Origin: Patella vulgata
Lineage: Eukaryota > Mollusca > Gastropoda > Patellidae
Assembly: GCF_932274485.2 (NCBI RefSeq)
Contig: NC_065884.2
Location: 57,722,546-57,786,545, forward strand
DNA length: 64,000 nucleotides
Direction of reading: 5' to 3'
Both the position numbers and the translations under genes were made by a program. Each line of letters opens with the position of its first letter. Positions within the stretch are counted from its first letter, which is position 1. This document shows positions 10,658 through 22,600 of the stretch, one piece after another. A model generated the notes under the pieces. That model worked only from the letters and a program-made list of their open reading frames with translations, searched no databases and was not told where the DNA came from.

Positions 10658-13600
10658 ATGGCGGCCACACAAGGTTTTCCGAAGTGGTTGCTGAACTGTA
10701 AAGAAGATATCACAAAATCTAAGGTGAACATTGATTATTGATATGGCTTTGTCGCACTTAATCAGCAGAGAGTTAATGAATCTGCATTTATGAATTATGA
10801 ATGACCATCGGGATCAGGGTAACAAGTCCAAATTTTAATAATTAATTACCGGTATTATTAACGATATATAACATATAACACTATTACTATAGGCCTATAC
10901 ACCTGTTAAACATGTTATGAAAATAAATGAAAAATGACATATTATGTACCGGTACTTAACTTTGTAAAAAAAATTAGTTGAACAATGAATGCAATCATTT
11001 GTGCATCATATTACTTTTTAAATATTGGTTGAATTTGACATTAAAAATTGAGCACATATTCCAACTTGGAAGAATTGAGGTACCGGTAGTCAATATGTGA
11101 CAATAGATTAGATATTAAATTTATATCACGCTAAGAATCAAGGTAGTCAATTAATATTTAGATCTATATCACGCTAATCGATATTTTTTATTGCCATTCT
11201 GAATATCTTACTCTTTGATGATAAACATTGGCTTGCATTGGTTTCAAGATACTACTAGTACTTACCATTTTATATAGACCCCAAAATAGGGATCATGGGA
11301 CTAATCTGATTAGAATCTGTTGTTTTTCAAAACATTTTTACTTTTCTTTTTTTGTGTGTGTGTGTGTTCTGCATTTTAATATTTTACTTAACTCTGTTAT
11401 ACTTAACAAGTTTGTTCATTGTATTTTGTTTTTAGTTTACTGTAGAAAATAGCCCATAAAAACATTACATTGCTGTTCCAATCACACCAAATGTCATTAA
11501 ATTCCTTTGAATACCACAGCCAACATCAGTCATCTGAATAATTGCCAGTCTGAATATATTTTAGATCTTTATTAACTGCAGAGTAGAGAAAATCAGAACC
11601 TTGGAACAAAATGAAATAAAGATATGATTTTAATTCAGTTGGAATTTAACTGTCGTTAAGGCGGAAGATGAGATAAAAAATTTAAAGGCGCGTCTTCTCC
11701 CTTTATTCAACCTCTCTGATTAAACTGAATTTTAAAATGTGTATATCAACATGCCAAAATTGCATCTGTAGGGTTTTTTTATCATCAAATCATACCCAAA
11801 AATGTTTTTTAAAATCTGAATTGTTTGTTTACATTTTTAACATCTGGTATGTTCTTTTATAGGAATGGAGTATTTTTCTCCAGGAATTACATGATGCTAT
11901 ACAACAACAATTAACAGAAAGTCATGTTCAATATTTTACTGATTTATCAGAACCAGAAAAAGAATTGTTTATGCAGAGAGCTACCAAGGCGATTGAAGGA
12001 GGTGGGTTATAATCGATAGGCCTAATGCTTTTTTTATCAATTTCATAATTTATATCTTCACCGACCTTTTTCTCACCTTATATAAAAATAAAAATCCCTG
12101 TACTAGTCTACTGGGAGCATGCAGATAATATATTATTGCACAAATAAGTTTATTTAATGTTTTTGATTAAAGATTTATAAAATTGGTATATTTCAGCAAA
12201 TACTTGAAACCAAAATGGCAAAAAAACAATTCTTTGAAGAAACATTTCTTTTCAAAAAAAAAACCCAACATTTCTTTTAAAAAAAACATTTTTTCAAAGA
12301 AAAACATTTCTTTTAAAAAAAAAACATTTCTTTTCAAAAAAAACCATTTCTTTTAAAAAAAAACATTTCTTTTAAAAAAAACATTTCTTTTAAAAAAAAA
12401 CATTTCTTTTAAAAAAAAACATTTCTTTTAAAAAAAACATTTCTTTTTAAAAAAAAACATTTCTTTAAAAAAACATTTCTTTTAAAAAGAACATTTCTTA
12501 AAAAAAACCCATTTAATTACAGGTAGTGTTTCTAAAAATGTTGCTGGTAAAGTCACAAATCTTCTGGATCAACATTTAAACAACGACGTAGCTAAACAAC
12601 TTCTTGAAGATTACCCTGTCGACACCAAATCAGATCTTATTATAGAGGGAGCTGAAGAAGGGGCTCTCAGTTTATTGAAGAAATGGCCTGAATTTAAATC
12701 AAAGTTACACATCTGTTTGAATCAACCTCTTCCATTAACAATCCGACAGTTAGCCTGGAGACTCTATCTTAGTAATGCAAAATGTAAGTAGACCAGTTCC
12801 CAGTAACCTGTCGTCACTCGTGATGTCTAGGTTGCCTTAGTTAGTGAACACAAAATCGTTTAGTATAGCAAATTCCAGCTAGTGACGAGGGAGCTGAATG
12901 TTTCATTCCACATGGCATCATTCCTTATATCAAGTGCTGTAAACTTAATTATTTGGAAAATGTTCAATAACAAATCATATCAATGAGTTTATTAAACTTC
13001 ACTGTTCTTCTGCTATACAATTTTGATAGGATTTCTTAAAAAAAAAACAATAGTTGGGCTTTTTTCTTATTGATGTAATATCATCAACTCGTGTCAGTGT
13101 TTTTCGATTTGTGGCGGCATCTCATCAACACAACACTTTGGTTGTTTGGAGACTAACATATGATAAATTTCACTTATAAAAGTTATATGGTTACACATGC
13201 AATGTGAGGGGAAGAATTTAGCCTGGATAGTGGCTTTTCTATTCTAGTTTGAATTCCAACTACTACGGATTCTTTTACATGCACACCAATATGTGCATCT
13301 GTGTACCTAGACTTTTCGTCCCATCCAAACCATTTTACTCATTTACTGGAAATTTAAGAAAAATTTCTTAGGTTCCTCCATTATTATTTTTCAGTACGTA
13401 AACGATATGTTGATTTGATGAAGAGCGACCCGAGAAGTGCCATTTCTCCCTATGATGTAGATATCTCACAGAAATGTGAACAACTTCTACTTTCTGAAAC
13501 AACATTTTCAGATTTAAAGGGTTCAGTTGGTAAAATGTTTTATATTTCTCAAAGAATTGGAACACATATTCACAGAAATTACCATGTCAGCTGTCATAAA

Positions 13601-16600
13601 TTTCAAACAGATTTCTTTTGATTATGAACAAGCTACTTAAAAATTTATCTATGTGTGTGAAATCACCTCTGGTTAAATTGTAGAATTAAATATCCCATTA
13701 AATAAAAGCTCACACAATAGTGATTCTTGTTTTCAAATTTTTATCAGTTTTACAAGATTTTTGTGACTGATAGCTGATAACTTCTTATCTGACTGTAATA
13801 ACCAATTAAGAAATATCAATATGATGAATAATATTCAGAAGATTCCAGAAAATTAGAATGTCAGCCATTTCTGATATATATATATCACAGAAAACTTATT
13901 TGTTCAAAATGATGCGTATTAAAAGTTTCTGTTGTAAAATTTAATTTTTTTAATTCATTGATTTTATATTATCAGCCATTATTGTTCAAAATGGTGCAGG
14001 TTAACTATTCATAACAAAACACAACACAAGGTATATATGGATATAACTACATCTTAGTTATTTAATAACGACGTTTCGTAACACATACAGGTCACTATTG
14101 TTATGAATAGTTAACCGTGTTTCTAGATGTCATTTAAAGAAAAGGTTAAAAGTTTTTGCCGTAAAATTTAATTTCTTTTAAATCATCGATTTGCAGGTGC
14201 ATTTTATGCAATGAAAGCTGTTTTATCGTATAATCATGCTATACAGAGGACGAAAAACCGAGTACGAGATATGGACTTTATGTTGATTGTTCCATTTGTA
14301 GAAGTGGCAGCACCAAACTTTTCTAGGTAATAAATTTATATTTTAAATGTTTTTACACAACATTAACAATAAGAGAATCACTGTTGAAACTCAGAAAATG
14401 TATCCCATAAATGTTTTGTGTTCATAAATTGACAATCTGGGTTAAAAATTGATATACGTGATATATATATTTTTGGTTACTACTTTTAGACAAGAACCTG
14501 CTCCTGGTCGAGTGGTGGCCATGTTAGTTGAAGAGTTTTTAACTTTTAATGAAACAAAACCAGGATTTATTACAGATTCAGGATCTCAGGCAAGTTTAAA
14601 AGGATATTAAACAAAAATATATTACATACAAAAATATATTACATACAAAAAGATATTACATACAAAAAGATATTACATAAAATGAAACATACACACATAC
14701 ATACATACAAAAAGATATTACATACAAAAGGATATTAAACAAAAAGATATTACATACAAAAGGATAATAAACAAAAAAATATTACATAAAATAAAACCTC
14801 TATTGATCTTAAAGACACATTATGTAAGATTTAGACAAAGAGTTGGCTGTTCTTGCTATAATAGTTCTAAACTGGTTAATGAAAAATGAATATATTGAAA
14901 ATTTCAGTCAAATTACTGGTACAGGAGTGAATTTATTCTAGTTGAAGGTTTCACAATATAGTCTTGATTGTCAAGTACCATTTTTACGATATTGTACAAA
15001 GTCTTGATTATCCATTTTTAAATTAAATGATTAAATGGCAATGTTTCAATTGTGTAGGTCAAATTTCTGAACTTAAAAATGGAAACATCATATCTGTTAT
15101 AAAATAAAGCAACTCAATCCGTTAAAAAAAATCATGACCATCTGACAAACTAGCGAGTTGATTATAGGCTTGTCATGTTAATAAATGTCTAATTGATAAT
15201 TTATATAACATTTGAAGCAATAGGCAGATTTAGCTCTAACATAATGCATTTAAAATGGAATGGGACGGTTAGGAATCTTAAACAGACTAAAACCCTTATT
15301 CGATCATTTTAAACTGAAAAATATTTTTTTTTAATATTAAGATGGAAAATAGTTAAGTGTCTTCCATATATCAACTATTTGTACTAAAATCTTGGTGATA
15401 TATTGCCCATGTAACAATTGCTTGTAATTTGTAGGTGGATAATGAAGAAATGGCAGCATTTGCAAGTAAAGTTTTAACAATATTAGAAAGACTTTATCCA
15501 GAAGTTACAAAAACGATTGGTAGAGCATATGTACCTGATAAAGGTAGGTACAAGGCCATCAAGAGCAACCTCAGGCCTCCTAACAAATATAATGTAATTA
15601 TAGAATCAATTTAAAATTTTCAATAGTCGTTTTTCTGCTCCTCCTCCTTGGACCTTGGTAGTTAGATGTTTTAATGTTTACCTGGGAGGAAAAGAAACTC
15701 ACGAATGTTAACCGATGCAGACTCCAGATGTCTGATATATTCAAATTAGACATCTATGAGTGGCGAGTAGCCGTCCCAGATTGCTCTCCTGAAGCAACTA
15801 GTTTCATTCATTTTGAACTCATCAGTTTAATCAAACAATTACGTTGAATACTCATGATTTTTATTTTCAGAAAAGATAGTAGCAACCGAGAAAGGTTCTC
15901 AAGCTGTGTTATTAGATGGTTTAACAATGTCAATTAGACCGGTCATTAGAGCTGTATTTGTGGGTGAGTGAAAGACAATATCAATTTTATAATTTTTCAC
16001 TGTTCAAAAAATACATAAAATTTCTAATTTTCAGATTTCATTCTAGTATATATTTATTTTTGCAAGAGGCATATCAAACATGACAATATAGATGATCATA
16101 TGAAGTTACATGATAATAAGATGAGAAAGTTTTGATGATAGAAAAAGTAATGATGTCATGAATGATCAGCCTTTTGAGGATAACCCTTAAAAACTTGCTT
16201 AAATTAAAACTAGGTTCAATTCCAATGGGGTCCTTGTAATGTATAGAGGACGGAGGTCCTGGCAAGGAAAATGTCTAGTCGTTCAGATGTGACGAAAAAC
16301 CTAGGTCCTGTATACATGTTGATGTGCTTGTAAAATATACCATGACAGTTGGAATTTGTTATAAGAGTAGGCTCTAGAACCACTGTCTGGGCAAAATTAC
16401 CCACATAGCACACTGTATGGCATATGCCTGTCTTTGGTAGCCCACTTGGTGCAAAAAAATATGACTTTAAACCCCATTTCATTTGTGTTCGTAATGTCTG
16501 GTAAATGAAATGACAACAGACAACATGGTTTGAATTGGTATGACATTATATCATTAGGCACCGTTATCACATTTGTGTTTTTTTTCCACACTGGATTTTT

Positions 16601-19600
16601 GTTCTGATAAAAAATATTAATATATTTAACTTTATTTATTTTATAACACAGCTTATTTAAAGATGGACGTATTATTGTATGTGTGGGATCAGTATATTAT
16701 TGGTATGGATGTTCCTGGTTTTGGTACAGAATGGTTGGCTGTAGCCATGGCAACGTTACTAGGATTATTACAAGATAAATTAAAAGAATGTAACAGCGTA
16801 AGCGTATTATTTGAAGTGTTATTTTGAGAATGTCTTGATTTCAACAAATCCTAAACTTTTTGTTATATTTATCAGATACCGGTATTTATTTTATACCATT
16901 TTATGGACTGGTAGGGGATTCACCTAAAATCAATTCTACCAAAAAGAAATTCAAATTACAATCCAAATTGAACCCATATTGGCATTAAATCGGGGATTAA
17001 GCTTTTCTAAAGTGTATCAAACTTCACTATTTAACCCACGTTCTCTTTGATATAAATGATTTACTCAATGAAATTGTTGAGCTTTAAGCAAGGTGTGCAA
17101 TGAATTATGGGAGACATCTATATAGAGCAGTTGATTACAAAACAAAATGATAATTATTTTTGCGATGACATTCATGATGGTGGGTTTGGTTTTTATATGT
17201 CCACATGTTATTATAGTCATATATGTTTTTGTTCCAACACTCAACCTAAACACTTAATGTATTAACTGATTTTATATGAAATCTTGTTAAAGATCGTTTA
17301 TTTCGATTTTGATCATTTCTCGCAAAAGTAGTTCCAGAGTTAATGCCCCTGATTGATAAATGTATATTACCGTACTCATACTCACTCTATTCAGTTCTTG
17401 AATAGTAAATATTGGTCAAAAGATAATCTTGATATAAAGAGTCTTATTTACATAGTGAATGGCGGAAATGCTATTGTAGGCCTATGTGTACCTTGCCTAG
17501 CAAACTATATTTTATTTTGTAATTTCAGCCTTCAGAATTAGATAGTATTATAACACAAGAATCACCTAAATTAACCATCCCACAGTTTCAATATGAGGTA
17601 ATAATATTTTCTTCTACTATACCAGTTTCTAGTTAATATATAGCACACTGGACATTTTGTCCTGATTGGGCCAGCTAGTCGTAACCACTGAACCTTATTT
17701 TTCCTTTCAAATCACACCCTGAAAAAACATATATAACAAACCCTGCATTAAAAAGATTTTGACAGGGATAATTGTTCAGTGGTTTTAAAGAATGAAATGT
17801 CAGAATTAGGTTTAATTTAAACTGTTTCGATCAATATCCCTATCTCATTTTCATATTATTTATCGCTATTTTGTGAAATGTTAGTATTATTATTTTCTGA
17901 ACAGGTAAAACGACATCATTATAGAGAATTATATGCTATGTTAACTAAAGATCAGAAAGCTGCTATGCCTGTTTTAGATCCTACTCAAGGTATGTTTTAC
18001 AATTTACATAGAACATTCAATATTCATTCTATGCCTTTAAAACAATTGTAATGAAGTTCCTCCATCAGTCCTTTGCGTGATAGAAGGGAAAACAAAGCAT
18101 TTTATTAATTAGATTAATTGATTTTTTGGGCCCTTACCACAGGCTGCTTGAATGTTTTCTGATTCTAGGGCACTTGCGCTGGCTGATATATCCGCTGAGT
18201 TGGACTGGCTAGGGCACACATAATTTATTTTATGGGACCTTACCACAGGCCCCTTGAATGTTTCCAGATCCTAGGGCACTTCATTAGCTGACATCTGCAC
18301 TCAGTGGATCTGACTAGACCCCCACTCTTTCAGTACACCAGAGATTGCTTGAGTTTTTAACAACAAGCCGGTTTCCTTGTCTGTTATAAAACAGATTGTT
18401 AAAAAGAGAATTAAAATGTGACTATATTATATAGCTAAATTTATCAACCTCTATTAACCCATCTGTGTAGCAAAAAAAAAAAAGAAAAAAAGTAGCATTT
18501 TTAGAAACCTCCTTTTATTACCATAATATCTATAAAAGTTTTCTTTTGCCAAGCAATATGGTGTCACTTGATGACATCAGATCAGATGCATATTGATGTC
18601 ATATGTGCACTGTATTTATTGAAGATATTCATCAATTTTTTTTTTTTAAAATAATCATTTAATTAAATTGATTGCAAATTTTCATTCTCAGCTGCCCATC
18701 CACCATGGCGCCACTGGTATAATGATGTCATACCACCATACACTAAACCACAAGACAGACGGAAAGCACGAGAGGAGAGAGAGGCAGAGAGAGAAAGGTT
18801 AGAACTCGTTATTCAAAAATTAACTTTTCTTTGAGGAGTCAAAACATACACTTCAAGTATTTATCGTTTCTTAGATTCATTATATTGTAGCTAACATTTT
18901 CAGGTTGCTACAGCAACAGAAAGAAACTACAGATTATATTGTAGCTAACATTATCAGGTTACTACTGCAACAGAAAGAGACTACAGATTATATTTTAGCT
19001 TACATTTTCAGGTTACTAAAGTAACAGAAAGAAGCTACAGATTATATTGTTGTTTACTGTTTCAGGTTACTACAGCAACAGAAAAAGACTACAAATTATA
19101 TTTTAGCTTACATTTTCAGGTTACTACAGCAACAGAAAGCTACAAATTATATTGTTGTTTAATGTTTCAGGTTACTACAGCAACAGAAAGAAGCTACAGA
19201 TTATAGAAATGATTTAGAAGAAAGAGAAAGAAGGTTGGTGTTTGAATTTAGAATTATTAAATTTAAGTCATAATTTGTAAATAATAAGTTTTATTTTTGG
19301 CTGAGTGGAAACATAAAGCAATTTAAATTCTAGGTTTTCTACCAATTCTTTATTCCGTAAACATTTTCAAAGCTCCGGTCCTAGATCGCTATAAAATCAC
19401 AAGGTTCTGATGACAGATCGAAAAACCCTGATTGGTTACCTCAGAACAATCCCAGCAAGTTTGAAAGAAAATCAGAAACACGGATTGTATATAGAAGGAT
19501 GGAGTGATAGCAGGGAGAAATACACTATACTTCCTCTCAAAGTGTGGTCATATATGCTAACAAGATATGGTCCTTGATTCTAAATAGGTTTTTTTATTCT

Positions 19601-22600
19601 TTTAATGTTTCTTGAATCAAATTTATTATTTACTAGAGAAGAAGAAGAAGAATATACCAGAGCTGCAGCGGCTGAAAGATTCCGAGTTGAACAAGAAAGA
19701 TTACTATTAGAGGAACAACTATATCAGGTATGGATCATATAACCCATAATGTTTTATTTATCCCACTCTCCACTTCCACACTAAGCCATTGTTTTTGTAT
19801 TTAATTAATACACCTGCTGGTCACGGTCAACCAAAATGTCAGTAATATACAGGGCTGCCGACAACCAGTATCGCAGCGCAATTTGCGATACATATTGTGT
19901 CCGTTGCTAATCAAAAATTAAAATCTTAATGTTTTTGATTCGCAGTAACTGCGAATCATTAATATGCCAGTCATTTTGGATATCGACACAAAGATTTATC
20001 CACATTTCTCAACACTTTCAACGTGTATAAAATATCAAATAAATTTTATAAGCAAAACTGAATTCTCTGTGTGACATTTTCTTCTCGAACTACCCAGACT
20101 CAATTCATTATACTATATTATACAGGGACATAACTCTATAAATTGGGACTATTAAACAGGAAATAGGGAATCAAGTAGTATCACTCATGTTGCAAGACAT
20201 GACAATTTCGAGTAATTATATCCGTATTCAATTTGAACAAAATAAATTCAGTCAGTGTATCCCCCACGTATTGTCAATAAAATATGAAAAATAAATATGT
20301 GTAAATGTTTTGTAAAATGAGAAATCAAAGTAAGAATTCCCGTAAAATATTATTGTTTATATTGCATGCGTCTAGTTAATCAAGATTATTCGTAAAAAAA
20401 ATGTGCGCGTCCGATTGAAATAAAATAGTAACACACGATAAAAAGCAGACAAAATTGTTTTTTGTCGAAGAAATAAGAATTAAAATGAGTGGGACTTCGG
20501 AAGCCACTGCCAAGAATTGGCTTCAGACATAACCGAAAGTCTACATTCAGAAATGTTCACAGCTACCTGTAGCAGTGCTAAAATCTTAAGAATGAAATCT
20601 AATCATTTGTTATAAATTAAAGTAATCTTGTTATTTAGGTATTTTATGTTGAAACCGAAAAACTGCTTATCAATTTCTAAATTTGCTAATCATCTGTGAA
20701 AAATAACCGACAGCCCTGGTGATATATTTTAACCATTCATTCATTTGAACTAGACTGGTTAATCTTGTTTTCATTTGTTATGCCGTTGAAAACTTTGTTA
20801 TCCAATTGTAAATGTGAGTCAGAAAATATATTTCAATATAGCAAGGCTTGTGTTTCATAGAAAATGGAATGCAATAATTGCAAAGATCTATGGGGAGTCA
20901 CCATTTTTATATCCTTTTATCATATTTTAATCATTCAGGAACGAAGATTAAGAGAAGACAATGAACGAAAAGCTCAAGACGAGATTGAACAACTGAAACG
21001 AGAAGTTGACATATTGAAACGAACATCGAAACCAACAGTAAGAGACCCTCTAACTTATATAGTATATTGCATGAATCAATTTTATTAACAATGAGAAACT
21101 GGAGGAGGAACAGCAATACACCCTTAAAAGAGTAGCAGAGGATGGTCAGACCAGTATGTTTTTGTAGCTGCTGGATCAAACGATGATGCATGTGCAGAGA
21201 GAGTAAAATTTATGTCAATATTTGAATATAGCATAGATCTTATTTCTTTCTCTCTCTTTGAATATAGCATATTATATTTCTTATTTTTGTAGAAATCCCC
21301 AACTCCTTCAGTCAATAGTAACATGTCATACATGAGGTGAGATTTGTTAATTTACTATCATTTTGAAAAGTGTGCCAAAAACATGGAGGCGGTAACACCC
21401 GTTGGTTTGTGATGGCTATGTGCCAAGTGGTCAGATATTGAAAAGATCCTTTAATAATTGTAATTCTAAAAGGAGTACAGGGAATCACACCATGGTGCTT
21501 TCAGCATGAAATTTGTGAATGGAATTATCACAATAAAAATTATCAATATTATTATTTATTACCATTATATTTTGTTCAGACGGGAATGCAACGTAATTAT
21601 ATCACAAAATGTAAATTCCAAAAGTTTTAGATACTGTTATTAGAAATATTTTGGTTCTTTATGAAGATATTTTACATGTGGATCTGCTTAATTACATTCT
21701 TTAAAATAATATAGTGCATATTTTTGACTTTTGAAATATATGTGAACAATCTAAGTTGTTGTGCTTTAAATTTAAAAAAAACAATTTAAAGAGCTTTTTT
21801 CCAAAACTTTATAAACATCACAGGACCGTTTCTTATATTCTTTACATAAATTGTAATGATTATTTATCAAAGCACAAGTGAAAGTATGATCTTAAAACAA
21901 TTAAACATACTATGCAAGAGCTAAATCTGCCTATTGCAGGTCTCCTTAGGCCTGAAATGTTTTCTAAATTATTTATTAGACATTAATTAACTGATCCAGG
22001 CCATAATCAACTCTCGATGGCATCGGATTTCTTCAATATTAAATAGATTAGAACTGTTCAGCCATATTTTGATTTAATTTAAAAATGGAAGAGCGAGACT
22101 TAGCTTCAAACAACCAGTACGGAGGTTGAAATTATTGCAGACATCTTGTCATACTATACCTCGCAATAGGTAATTTGAATGAAATGTTAAATTATTCATT
22201 TTACATTATCTACATCATGTATTTTCGAATTATTATAGCAAGAATATCTAGCTATTTATCTAAATCTTGCATAATGTATCTTTAATACCTGTATGTAATT
22301 TTATGATTTTTCAATTGGTATCTGTCAAGTTAGACCTCCTATTATCAAATTAGACCACCTATGGTCAAATAGAGCAGGCTATAAAACTGAATAATTTTCC
22401 TGAATACTTGGATTGCATTTCTTTATGAAAAACTCTGTAAATTATCTCATAATGATCAATGAGTAGTTCTTCTTTCTGTTTATAAACAGTCGTGTTTTGT
22501 TACCACCACCACCGACACCAGCCTCACATTATTCAGGAACAAACGGTCTGCCCCCAATATTAGAATCACCTGGTAGAACACCTTCTAGAACACACACACC

